63,586 bases of DNA from an uncultured Clostridia bacterium (lineage in GTDB: Bacteria; Bacillota; Clostridia; TANB77; CAG-508), in contig CAKOPZ010000006.1 of NCBI GenBank assembly GCA_934101145.1, forward strand, positions 1 through 63,586, given 5' to 3'. Below, one piece after another: positions 1 through 8,028 of this stretch. The stretch's first letter is position 1; every line of letters starts with the position of its first letter. Under the pieces are notes generated by a model. It saw only the letters and a list, made by a program, of their open reading frames with translations, made no database searches and was not told where the DNA came from. Made by a program: the position numbers and the translations under genes.

Positions 1-350
1 GATGTCAATGGGATGCAACATTAAGATGGATGCAAACAAGTAGTAATTCAGAGGTAGCAAATTTTCCAACAAATTCAGAGGGAAAGGGAAACTATAGAGG
101 AACACAAGGAAGCACAGATAAAGCAATTCCAACAGGATCAAACAGTAGTTATTCAGTAAATAACATATATGATATGGCAGGAAATGTTTTTGATTGGACA
201 CTTGAGGCCAACAATACGAATTGTCGCGTTAGGCGTGGAGGTTATTGCCTCCTTACAGCTTCGCGTACTCCAGCTAGCTATCGTGGCTACGACGTTCCGA
301 CCCGTAGTGATAACTACACTGGTTGTAGGTCCACACTTTATGTAAAGTAA
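1..350 (+). CDS. FGE-sulfatase/C-type-lectin-fold protein, 3' end; putative DGR variable protein
   Basis: This is the C-terminal part of a protein whose start lies left of the window: the frame is open from base 3, and the first Met (base 30) falls inside a conserved stretch (QWDATLRWM), so it is not the start. The motif NIYDMAGNVFDWT and the later RRGG and RSTLY are typical of the formylglycine-generating-enzyme (FGE/SUMF1) subfamily of the C-type lectin fold. Proteins of this fold are the usual targets of diversity-generating retroelements, and they display hypervariable residues at the C-terminus. The last ~45 codons differ sharply in base composition from everything around them (G+C-rich, with CGC, CGT and TCG codons otherwise rare here). 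No sulfatase is nearby, so true FGE activity is unlikely. The ligand-binding or display role is inferred; reverse transcriptase and template repeat are not in the window. Confidence 0.8.
   Translation, partial: CQWDATLRWMQTSSNSEVANFPTNSEGKGNYRGTQGSTDKAIPTGSNSSYSVNNIYDMAGNVFDWTLEANNTNCRVRRGGYCLLTASRTPASYRGYDVPTRSDNYTGCRSTLYVK
208..348 (+). other. Putative DGR variable region (VR)
   Basis: These 3'-terminal codons of the FGE-like gene combine a rigid framework (CGTGGAGGT, CCAGCTAGC, TCCACACTTTATGTAAAG) with varied NNY codons (tat, tgc, ctc, ctt, tat, ggc, tac, gac, gtt, cgt, gat, tac), mostly at positions where DGR templates of this fold usually carry AAC or AAT. That is the signature of adenine-directed mutagenic retrohoming. 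The boundaries are approximate because no template repeat is available for comparison. An ordinary fast-evolving lectin C-terminus is the alternative. Confidence 0.65.
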
Positions 351-388
351 CCCTGAGCGCTAATAGCGATAAAATGGCTGACGTAGGG
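351..388 (+). other. Nested inverted repeats just after the variable region
   Basis: A G+C-rich stem CGCT-AAT-AGCG (358-368) lies inside a wider pair CCCT (351-354) / AGGG (385-388), directly after the stop codon. Some DGRs carry a cruciform or hairpin just downstream of the variable region that promotes retrohoming; this could be its equivalent. No T-run follows, so it is not a terminator. Confidence 0.4.
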
Positions 389-517
389 ACATAAAATTGG
401 AAAAAATTACAAATAAAAAAGACCTTGTCAAGTCTGGTGTGGTAATTCACACTATATTATATTCTCAACATTTGGAATAAGAGGGATTGAAAGTAAAAAA
501 GATATTAGTAATAGAAT

Positions 518-554
518 AAAAAACGTAAGAAATATAAATTTCTTACGTTTTTTT
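518..554 (+). terminator. Rho-independent terminator
   Basis: A perfect 15-bp stem (518-532 with 539-553) with a 6-nt loop starts with an A-run and ends in seven T. It works in either direction and closes the DGR-type gene unit. Confidence 0.85.
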
Positions 555-664
555 AGCATGACAAAAAAGAGATAACATAAAATATTCTAAAATAAGAAGT
601 GTTTTTACTTTTTTATTTTTGAAAGAGTGTTGCAAATATTAGTTACTTGATTAAAGGTTAAATA

Positions 665-770
665 TTGAAATATGGCTTAAAATATGATATATTAACATAA
701 CAAGTGAGAATGTAAAAACAATATAGCAGAAAAAAATAAAATATTTATTTTTTCGCTATTTTGTTTTTGA
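665..770 (+). ncRNA. Possible very short transcript: promoter then hairpin with T-tract
   Basis: A good sigma-A promoter (TTGAAA 665-670, 17 bp, TATATT 688-693) is followed about 30 bp later by a long hairpin (723-759: ATAGC...GCTAT with an A/T stem) and TTTTGTTTTT. A transcript would be about 65-70 nt and contain no gene. It may be a small RNA or an attenuated start of the spoIIE leader. The stem is very A/T-rich, so chance is possible. The rest of 390-857 shows nothing more. Confidence 0.3.
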
Positions 771-857
771 GATGGATAAATAAAATGTTTTATTTAAAAT
801 AAAAATAAAATAACATATCACAAAATGTAAAAAACTTTTTTTAAGTTGGACTTAAAT

Positions 858-890
858 ATGACAAAAAAATATGACTTTGTAAGCTATAAT
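858..890 (+). promoter_or_regulatory. Probable spoIIE promoter with 21-bp spacer and Spo0A-like box
   Basis: ATGACA (858-863) and a consensus TATAAT (885-890) are 21 bp apart. The overlapping TGACAAA (859-865) is one base from the Spo0A box TGNCGAA. In Bacillus subtilis, spoIIE uses a Spo0A-activated promoter with a 21-bp spacer; the same architecture here is an inference from that precedent. Confidence 0.5.
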
Positions 891-929
891 ATGTGTACAA
901 ACTTAGGAAAAGGGTAGAGGTGGTAAGAA

Positions 930-3413
930 ATGTTTCAAAATATATCAAGCAAAGATATGGAAGGTCAAGAGGTTAAACAAGAGCAAAAAGATAGTGTAAA
1001 AGAAATTTTACATAGACTATTTGCAAAACAAAACATAATTTTATATACTATAAGTTTTTTAATTTCAATGGTTGGATTAAGTTCAGAGAATGTTATTTTT
1101 TCAATAGTTCCATTTGGACTTAGCTTTATAGCAGCAGCACTTAGCAATGGACAAGCGGTTGGGATTATGTACGTTCTTTCTTTGATAGGAACTTTTATAA
1201 AATTTGGAACAAATAGTTTTTTAACATATTTTATTACATCACTTGTATTTTTTGTTTTAGTTTTGTTAATAAGACCTAAATTACAAGATAATGTAAATGA
1301 AAAAAAGAAAATAGGTATGCATTTATTTTTTGCAGTTCTTTTAGTACAAATTGTGCCAGTACTTTTTAGAACTTTTATTGTATATGATGCACTAATTAGC
1401 ATTATGCTTGCAATAACAACATATATATTTTATAAGATATTTGTAAGTTCAATTTTGATGATAAAAGAATTTGATTCCAAAAGAGCTTTTACAATAGAAG
1501 AAGTAATGGGGACAAGCCTTCTTCTTGCAATTACTATATCTTCATTTGGAGAACTTTCAGTATTTGGATTTTCTGTTAAGAATGTGTTAAGCATATTGAT
1601 TGTTCTTATACTTGGATGGAAAAATGGTGTTTTAGTCGGTGCAACAGGTGGAATCACAATAGGTGTTGTTTTAGGAATAATTGGTGGTTCAGAGCCACTT
1701 ATGATAGCAGTTTATGCAGTTTCTGGAATGGTGGCAGGGCTTTTAAATAAATTTGGCAGAATTGGTGTAGTTGTTGGATTTATTATAGGTAATGTGATAA
1801 TTGCATATGCTGCAAATGGAAATAGTGTACCACTTATAATGTTCCAAGAGGTACTAATTGCATCTATTGGACTTTTAGCGGTTCCAAAAAATATAGAGAT
1901 TAATATAGAAGATTTATTTGGAAAAACAAAATTGCTTCCAGAAACAACGGGAAGAAGTTTAGAAGAAAATCAAGATACAATATATAAATTAAACAGTATT
2001 TCTGATGCTATTTTTGATATGGCAGAAAGTTATCAAGAGGCTGCTGCTACAATTCTTACAGATGAAGAATTGAAAATGCAGGAAAAATCAAATATAGAGA
2101 TATTTTTAGATGAGTTTAGACAAAATTTAGATGGGCTTGAAGATAATATGTTATATGAAGATATGTGCAATCCATCGGATGAACTTATGGAGGATATTTT
2201 TAATGTATTACTTGAAAAAGATGTTATATCTGAAAAAGATTTTATAAATATTTTGGCTAAGCATAATAACTATATTGTAGGGTTTGAAAACACAAATAAT
2301 CAAGCAAAAGAAGATGTTTATAGAATTGTTAAGGCTATAAATTATTCTTATCGTACTTGCAAGATTAATTTTATCTGGAAAAAGAAAATGGACGAGAGCA
2401 AAAAGAATGTATCTAGCCAGTTAAAAGGTGTATCTGAAGCTATTTCTAAAATGGCAGGAGAGATTGAGCAAAAAGAGGAAGATATTTTTTCTGATAAAAA
2501 AGAAGAAATAAAAAAGATACTAGAACAAAAGGATATTACAATAACAGATATTAATATAAAACAAGAAAAATCAGGCAGATATATTGTAGATGTATATACA
2601 AATATTTGTGACGAGCTTGAAGGCACAAAGTGCAATATAAAGAAAATTTGTAAGATTCTTACAAAGATATTTAATGAGCCAATGGTTATGCAAAATCAGG
2701 AATGTGGTTTGAGAATGCAAAAAGATATGTGCAAATTTACATATGTTTCTGATGACAAATTTACAGCACAGATAGGAATTGCAAAATCAACAAAAGCAGG
2801 TTCACCAGTTTCTGGGGATAGTAATTTACACATAAAATTAAATGATGGAAAATATCTTCTTGCAATTAGTGATGGAATGGGTTCAGGGCCTGAAGCTATG
2901 AAGAGTAGTAAAATTGCAATAAAGATGCTTGAAAGGCTTTTAACAGCTGGATTTGATAAAGATGTGTCTTTAAAACTTATAAATTCTACATTAGTTGCAA
3001 ATACAAAGGATGATATGTATGCAACACTTGATATTGAGATACTTGATTTATTTAATGGAAACATGGAATTTATAAAAAATAGTGCATGTCCAACATATGT
3101 TAAAAGAAATGGAGAGGTTCAACTTTTAAAATCTGTTGCACTTCCTACAGGAATACTAAACAATGTGGATTTGGTTGTGTATGATTATGATTTGCAAGAT
3201 GGAGATATACTTGTAATGTGCAGTGATGGAATAATTGATTCAAATAAGGAATATTTGAATAAGCAAGTATGGCTTAAATACTTACTAGAAGATATTGAAT
3301 CTACAGATGCACAAAAGATTGCAGATATTATTATAGGAGAAGCAATCGATAATGATTTTGGTGTGCAAAAGGATGATATGACTGTAATGGTTGCAAAAAT
3401 AAAAAAGAAATAG
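930..3413 (+). CDS. spoIIE: Stage II sporulation protein E (SpoIIE), septum-associated PP2C phosphatase
   Basis: SpoIIE dephosphorylates the anti-anti-sigma factor SpoIIAA at the polar septum, which frees sigma-F in the forespore; it also binds FtsZ. The 827-residue protein has the family layout: about ten hydrophobic helices (residues ~34-320), a central helical regulatory region (~330-590), and a C-terminal PP2C phosphatase domain (~600-823). The domain's metal-binding acidic motifs are visible as SGDS, SDGMGSGPEA, CSDGIID and KDDMTVM. The ATG at 930 follows GAGGTGG. The gene stands alone: a Spo0A-type promoter precedes it and a strong terminator follows. Length and motif spacing match the family closely. 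Confidence 0.96.
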   Translation: MFQNISSKDMEGQEVKQEQKDSVKEILHRLFAKQNIILYTISFLISMVGLSSENVIFSIVPFGLSFIAAALSNGQAVGIMYVLSLIGTFIKFGTNSFLTYFITSLVFFVLVLLIRPKLQDNVNEKKKIGMHLFFAVLLVQIVPVLFRTFIVYDALISIMLAITTYIFYKIFVSSILMIKEFDSKRAFTIEEVMGTSLLLAITISSFGELSVFGFSVKNVLSILIVLILGWKNGVLVGATGGITIGVVLGIIGGSEPLMIAVYAVSGMVAGLLNKFGRIGVVVGFIIGNVIIAYAANGNSVPLIMFQEVLIASIGLLAVPKNIEINIEDLFGKTKLLPETTGRSLEENQDTIYKLNSISDAIFDMAESYQEAAATILTDEELKMQEKSNIEIFLDEFRQNLDGLEDNMLYEDMCNPSDELMEDIFNVLLEKDVISEKDFINILAKHNNYIVGFENTNNQAKEDVYRIVKAINYSYRTCKINFIWKKKMDESKKNVSSQLKGVSEAISKMAGEIEQKEEDIFSDKKEEIKKILEQKDITITDINIKQEKSGRYIVDVYTNICDELEGTKCNIKKICKILTKIFNEPMVMQNQECGLRMQKDMCKFTYVSDDKFTAQIGIAKSTKAGSPVSGDSNLHIKLNDGKYLLAISDGMGSGPEAMKSSKIAIKMLERLLTAGFDKDVSLKLINSTLVANTKDDMYATLDIEILDLFNGNMEFIKNSACPTYVKRNGEVQLLKSVALPTGILNNVDLVVYDYDLQDGDILVMCSDGIIDSNKEYLNKQVWLKYLLEDIESTDAQKIADIIIGEAIDNDFGVQKDDMTVMVAKIKKK

Positions 3414-3419
3414 AGTTAT

Positions 3420-3457
3420 AAAAACAATGCAGTTTAATTTTAACTGCATTGTTTTTA
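3420..3457 (+). terminator. Rho-independent terminator after spoIIE
   Basis: The stem AAAAACAATGCAGTT / AACTGCATTGTTTTT with a 7-8 nt loop begins just after the spoIIE stop and ends in T. Confidence 0.9.
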
Positions 3458-3524
3458 TGTTCGGGTATTGTTAAAACTTTTCTTATATGTTACAATTTTT
3501 TATTATAAGGATAGGAGAAAAAGT

Positions 3525-4223
3525 ATGGGATTTATGAGAAGAGGTGGATTTCCACCAATAGGAGAAAATAGTGATGATGCTCAACGTGGACCAAGTTATT
3601 ATGATTTATTTTATAATCGATATGGATACTATGAGTATTATGGAGAACCAGTAGATAAAGTTTTTGGCGCGATGTATATGGTAGCAGCTATTATTACTAT
3701 ATTAGTTTTAGCTATAATGCTTTTTCTATCGTACAAGCCTATAATAATTGATCCGATTGATGGAATAAAACAAATCATTATTTATACGTATTTAGCACTA
3801 ATAGTTGTATTGTTAGTTATTACTTGGAAAATCAATTATTTTTCTAAAAGTGAAGAAAAATTAATAAGTGGGTTATGCATTATTTTAGCAATATCAATGA
3901 TAGTTACTGTTATATATGCAGGAATAAAGCTAAATTTTGACTCAAAATATACTAAAGCTGAATTTGAAAAAATTTATACTGTACAAAAAGAAAATAATGC
4001 TACTGTAAATAAAAATATAGAAAAAGGGGAGTACGTTAACGAGTGTTTGAAACTAAATAATGTATTTAGCGGAAAATTTTATGGAGTGATTGGAATTCAT
4101 CAATTGTTTAATGTTTTACTTATTTGTCAAATATTCAAAAAAATAAATAGCAAGAATAAAAAAGATAGATTAAGCAAAGATGATTTGATTTTGTTTGATG
4201 AAGAGGAAAATGTTAAAATGTAA
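3525..4223 (+). CDS. Unknown four-helix membrane protein
   Basis: I do not recognise this family. The 232-residue protein has a polar N-terminus rich in Gly and Tyr, then three closely spaced hydrophobic helices (roughly residues 46-70, 84-106 and 114-136). A polar loop of about 50 residues and a fourth hydrophobic stretch (near residue 190) follow, with a charged C-terminal tail. The ATG at 3525 is chosen because GGATAGGAG lies just before it; an upstream Met at 3468 has no ribosome site and overlaps the terminator region. It sits 21 bp before another small membrane protein, so the two are probably co-transcribed and may act together at the membrane. Confidence 0.7.
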   Translation: MGFMRRGGFPPIGENSDDAQRGPSYYDLFYNRYGYYEYYGEPVDKVFGAMYMVAAIITILVLAIMLFLSYKPIIIDPIDGIKQIIIYTYLALIVVLLVITWKINYFSKSEEKLISGLCIILAISMIVTVIYAGIKLNFDSKYTKAEFEKIYTVQKENNATVNKNIEKGEYVNECLKLNNVFSGKFYGVIGIHQLFNVLLICQIFKKINSKNKKDRLSKDDLILFDEEENVKM

Positions 4224-4244
4224 AAGTATTGGAGGAATTGTGAT

Positions 4245-4721
4245 ATGACAGATAATGATGAAAGAGAAGCTAATTTAAGGGTTAATGTTGATAAAGCAAA
4301 AAATAAAACAGTTGCATCTATATCATTGGTTATAGCAAGTATAGGTACTTATATTATACCAATGATTTATGGAGGGTTTGATTTTGGAATTGTTTTTGAG
4401 GTGATTTCTTTATTATTTTTATTGATTGCAAGAAATTATATGGAAAAATATAATGAATCAAAAGCTAAAACATTTGTTATTTGCTCAATGGTTGCAGTAG
4501 GATGGCTTGTAATATATGATATTATGTGTATTATTTCAAACATAGAAATAATCATTGACTGGAGTTGGATATCAATTACAGGAGAAGTTATTACAATACT
4601 GTATTTAATTAAATTATTTGAAATTAATAGAGCTTTATCTAAGGCTGAAAATCCAATTAAATTTAAGGAGAGTTCAGATTGGTTTTATGAAACACAAAGT
4701 GAGGATGAGAAAAAAAGATAA
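4245..4721 (+). CDS. Unknown small membrane protein
   Basis: The 158-residue protein has four predicted membrane helices (about residues 24-46, 50-66, 77-101 and 107-124) and acidic, lysine-rich ends. Its family is not recognised. The start is supported by TTGGAGGAA eight bases before the ATG. It follows the preceding membrane protein by 21 bp and is closed by a perfect terminator. A shared role with its neighbour is an inference from spacing alone. Confidence 0.7.
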   Translation: MTDNDEREANLRVNVDKAKNKTVASISLVIASIGTYIIPMIYGGFDFGIVFEVISLLFLLIARNYMEKYNESKAKTFVICSMVAVGWLVIYDIMCIISNIEIIIDWSWISITGEVITILYLIKLFEINRALSKAENPIKFKESSDWFYETQSEDEKKR

Positions 4722-4723
4722 GG

Positions 4724-4747
4724 AGAACGACTTAAGTCGTTCTTTTT
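4724..4747 (+). terminator. Rho-independent terminator
   Basis: A 20-bp perfect palindrome (4724-4743, AGAACGACTT and its complement) is followed directly by TTTT. Confidence 0.9.
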
Positions 4748-4758
4748 GCTATAGATGA

Positions 4759-4787
4759 TTGAAAATAAACTAATTTTGTGATATAGT
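4759..4787 (+). promoter_or_regulatory. Sigma-A promoter for the WG-repeat gene
   Basis: TTGAAA (4759-4764), a 17-bp spacer and TATAGT (4782-4787) lie 41 bp before the start codon. Confidence 0.6.
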
Positions 4788-4828
4788 ATGTGTGTTGAAT
4801 TAGATGAAATTTACATTGGAGGTTATAT

Positions 4829-6352
4829 ATGAGTAAAGGAAAAAGATATGAAGGAAAACCAAAGCTAAATATGAAAAAGGTTTTTGCAGTTTTAATTGCA
4901 ATTGCTGTAATTATAATGTTTGTTATAGGAATAAAAAAGCTTATGACACCTTCTGAAAAATCAGAGCAAAAACAAGTTGCATTAAAATATTTACCTGTAT
5001 ATACAAATGATAAATGGGGTGTAATAAATTCATCAGGAGATATTATTATAGAGCCAACATATGATGAGGCAATAGTAATTCCAGATAGTACAAAAGCAGT
5101 GTTTATTTGTACATATGATGTTGATTATACAAAAGGAACATATAAAACAAAAGTATTAGATGAAAAAGGCAAGGAGATTATAACAGGATATGATTCAGTA
5201 GAGGCAATAGAAAATTATGATAGCTCAAATACAATGTGGTATGAATCAGGAGTGTTAAAAGTTAAGAAAGATGGAAAATATGGCTTAGTTGATTTAAAAG
5301 GAAGTAAACTTGCTGAATGTGAATATACTTCAATAGATGCACTAAAGGGAACAACTAATAGCCTTATTACAATTAAAGATGGAAAATATGGTTTACTTGA
5401 TAATACAGGAGCAACAATACTTTATAACGAATATAAAAGTATAAAACCTATTTCTGACAAATATGAAAATGGATATATTGTTCAAAATGAAAGTGAAAAA
5501 TATGGTGTTATGAACTGGAACAAAACTGTTGCAGTAGATATAAAATATGATGATGTTAAACAATTATATTCAAATGGAAATTACTATGTAGTAAAAGAAA
5601 ATGGAAAATGGAAAGTAGTAGATACTGTTGGAGGAAGTTATCTTGCAGGTGAATATGATGATATAACTGCAATTGATGGTGATTATATAGTAGCTAAAAA
5701 AGCAAACAAATATGGAGTGGTTTCAATACTTGATTCTGAAGTAGTTGTACCTCTTACATATGACTTAGTTGTTCCAGCTTCTAGTGAAAAATATATAGTA
5801 AAAACAAATGGAAAATATGGTGTTGTAGATAGAGAAAATACAAAAATATTAGAAGCAAAATATTTAAACCTAGTTTATCGTTCAGATGCAAATTTCTATG
5901 AAGGAGCAAATTCAGATAATACTTCTGATTTACTTGATTTAACATTAAATGTTAAGGTTACAGGAATTGTGTCAATGATAAATACAAAAGATGGCTACAT
6001 AAGAGTTAGAGTTGATGATGAGTATAAATATTATAACTTTAAATTTGAAGAGAAAGATAGTAAAGAAATACTAAAAGATAATACAATTTTCTTATCTAAA
6101 AAAGATGGAAAATATGGATTTGTTGATAAAAATGGAGTAGTTGTTGTAGACTATATTTATGATGATGCAACAGAGCAAAATGAATTTGGATATGCAAGTG
6201 TAAAAAAAGATGGACTATGGGGTTGTGTAGATTCAAAAGGAAATGTTAAGGTAATACCAGCGTATAGTTTGGACAACAATGCAAGTGTTGAATTTATTGG
6301 AAAATGGCACTTGGGCGAGGATTTAAATTTGAATTTTTATACAGATAAATAA
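4829..6352 (+). CDS. WG-repeat protein with N-terminal membrane anchor
   Basis: The 507-residue protein has a basic N-terminus and one hydrophobic helix (about residues 16-37), with no lipobox, so the rest probably lies outside the membrane. The remainder is a series of at least nine WG-type repeats (Pfam WG_beta_rep type). Each begins with KWGV, KYGLV or a close variant, followed by D..G..I and a tyrosine-rich turn such as EPTYDE. These repeats form beta-rich, propeller-like scaffolds with no known enzymatic activity and are common in Clostridia. The ATG at 4829 follows TGGAGG. The next gene starts 24 bp after the stop, so the two may be one unit. The partner is unknown. Confidence 0.85.
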   Translation: MSKGKRYEGKPKLNMKKVFAVLIAIAVIIMFVIGIKKLMTPSEKSEQKQVALKYLPVYTNDKWGVINSSGDIIIEPTYDEAIVIPDSTKAVFICTYDVDYTKGTYKTKVLDEKGKEIITGYDSVEAIENYDSSNTMWYESGVLKVKKDGKYGLVDLKGSKLAECEYTSIDALKGTTNSLITIKDGKYGLLDNTGATILYNEYKSIKPISDKYENGYIVQNESEKYGVMNWNKTVAVDIKYDDVKQLYSNGNYYVVKENGKWKVVDTVGGSYLAGEYDDITAIDGDYIVAKKANKYGVVSILDSEVVVPLTYDLVVPASSEKYIVKTNGKYGVVDRENTKILEAKYLNLVYRSDANFYEGANSDNTSDLLDLTLNVKVTGIVSMINTKDGYIRVRVDDEYKYYNFKFEEKDSKEILKDNTIFLSKKDGKYGFVDKNGVVVVDYIYDDATEQNEFGYASVKKDGLWGCVDSKGNVKVIPAYSLDNNASVEFIGKWHLGEDLNLNFYTDK

Positions 6353-6376
6353 AAATTGTAAGAAACGGAGGATAAA

Positions 6377-7615
6377 ATGGAACTAATGACAAAATATCAA
6401 TATACGTATTTTATATATCCATATTTGATTGGCAAATGTGGTTATCAAAAGTACATGCAAAAATTGTTAAAAAACAAGAGATGCAAATTGAGAATTTTTG
6501 AAAAAGAAAAAGATATGCATTTATATCAGTATTTTTTACCTGACATTAGAAATTTTGCTTTTTGGTCTTTTGGACTTGAAAAGGAGAAATTACGTGAGTT
6601 TGAGCAGTTGGATAAGGGATTAAAGGCAAAGCTTTTATCAGAACATGAATGTAATGTTTTCCAATATGAACTTAAAAAAGATATTCAAGGAAAAGTTGGA
6701 CAAGATGGTGGAATATTTTTTGATATAAGTGAAATAAAGATAATTTGTTTTAAGACAGGTGTATGTTTTTTACTATTTAAAACAAATTTACCAGAAGATA
6801 AAAGTTTTACAGATATTTTAAATTTTAATTATAAATTTAGAGAAATTAATTCTAAAACATATGGCATGAAGGAATATGAAAATATTAGATTACAGTCAGA
6901 TATTTTTAAGGATATAACTGAGATATCTGACTTGATAAAAGAGATTACTGGAAATTCGTCAGAACATAGAAAAATAAATTTTGATAATGAAAAGATGATG
7001 GTATATTCATATTGTTGTTTAGATCAAAATTTTTGGAATGATGATACAGAAGACGAAATCATAGATAGTATGTTTGAAAAATATCGAATGATTTTACCTG
7101 CGGGAAAACAGATGTCGGATAGAATAGGAGAGAGAAAGAGCACACAGATACTTGATAGCAAGTATGTAAGATATGGAATATCAAGCTCTGGAACGGTTTT
7201 ACTTACATCAGATATTCAGACACAAAACTATACAACAATTGCACAAAAATTTGAGAGTGAATATTTGTATACATATATTTTGGAGTTATATAAAAAGTTA
7301 TTGTTAAAAACAATTAGTCAAAATTTTAATAAAACAGGTGATTTTAAAAAGGTTGAACAAGCTTTTCTAAAATTTACGAAGAACTTATGGATTCAAGAAC
7401 TTACGGAAGATGAGTTTGGAAATGTTTTAGCTAGTAGATGGAGTGAATATTTAAAAACAGAGGAGATATTCTTTAGGCTTAAAAATAAATATGACATATT
7501 GTATAAAAAATATAATGTTGAGGAAGTAAGTCAAAAAAATGGTAAGTTTGCCATAGCAATTGTTGTACTAATTGTAATAGGGGTTATAAATTTACTTATG
7601 CAGATGATGTCTTAA
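6377..7615 (+). CDS. Unknown protein with a C-terminal membrane anchor
   Basis: The family is not recognised. The 412-residue protein is soluble-looking, aromatic and lysine-rich for ~385 residues and ends in one hydrophobic helix (about residues 390-411), which suggests a tail-anchored protein facing the cytoplasm. No catalytic motif stands out. The ATG at 6377 is preceded by ACGGAGG. It lies between the WG-repeat gene (24 bp) and acpS (17 bp), so the three are probably transcribed together, and a link to the WG-repeat protein is plausible. Confidence 0.75.
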   Translation: MELMTKYQYTYFIYPYLIGKCGYQKYMQKLLKNKRCKLRIFEKEKDMHLYQYFLPDIRNFAFWSFGLEKEKLREFEQLDKGLKAKLLSEHECNVFQYELKKDIQGKVGQDGGIFFDISEIKIICFKTGVCFLLFKTNLPEDKSFTDILNFNYKFREINSKTYGMKEYENIRLQSDIFKDITEISDLIKEITGNSSEHRKINFDNEKMMVYSYCCLDQNFWNDDTEDEIIDSMFEKYRMILPAGKQMSDRIGERKSTQILDSKYVRYGISSSGTVLLTSDIQTQNYTTIAQKFESEYLYTYILELYKKLLLKTISQNFNKTGDFKKVEQAFLKFTKNLWIQELTEDEFGNVLASRWSEYLKTEEIFFRLKNKYDILYKKYNVEEVSQKNGKFAIAIVVLIVIGVINLLMQMMS

Positions 7616-7632
7616 GAAGGGATTTTAGATAA

Positions 7633-8013
7633 ATGAAAATTACTACAGGTGTTGATATTATTGAAGTTGATAGAATTAAGAAAGCAGTAGAAGATTTATC
7701 AGATAGTTTTTTAAATAGAGTTTATACTACAAATGAATTAGAATATTGTCAAAAATCTAATAAAATGAAATATCAACATCTTGCTGCAAGGTTTGCTGCA
7801 AAAGAGGCTGTATTTAAAGCTCTATCAGGTTATATAGATAGAAGCAAGTTAATGTGGAATTTAATAGAAGTTGAAAATGATGCAAACGGAAGACCTAAAA
7901 TTAATATGGACAAGTTAAGAAAATGTGGACTTGAAAACTTGGAAAGTATTGATATTAGTTTATCACACATAAAAGAATATGCAATAGCAAATGTTGTTGC
8001 GATTTTTCATTAG
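7633..8013 (+). CDS. acpS: Holo-[acyl-carrier-protein] synthase (AcpS)
   Basis: AcpS transfers 4'-phosphopantetheine from coenzyme A to a serine of acyl carrier protein, which activates it for fatty acid synthesis. The 126-residue length is standard. The N-terminal GVDIIEVDRI contains the Mg-binding Asp, and RFAAKEAVFKAL carries the catalytic Glu/Lys block. The C-terminal SLSHIKEYAIANVV is also typical. A weak ribosome site (AGAAGGGA) precedes the ATG. It is spaced tightly between the unknown tail-anchored gene and tatD. Confidence 0.96.
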   Translation: MKITTGVDIIEVDRIKKAVEDLSDSFLNRVYTTNELEYCQKSNKMKYQHLAARFAAKEAVFKALSGYIDRSKLMWNLIEVENDANGRPKINMDKLRKCGLENLESIDISLSHIKEYAIANVVAIFH

Positions 8014-8028
8014 AAAGAGGTAAGAGGA

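Noticed and set aside
1..350. True formylglycine-generating sulfatase maturase
   Set aside because: No sulfatase nearby and the C-terminus has variable-region features rather than conserved catalytic context; only the fold is shared.
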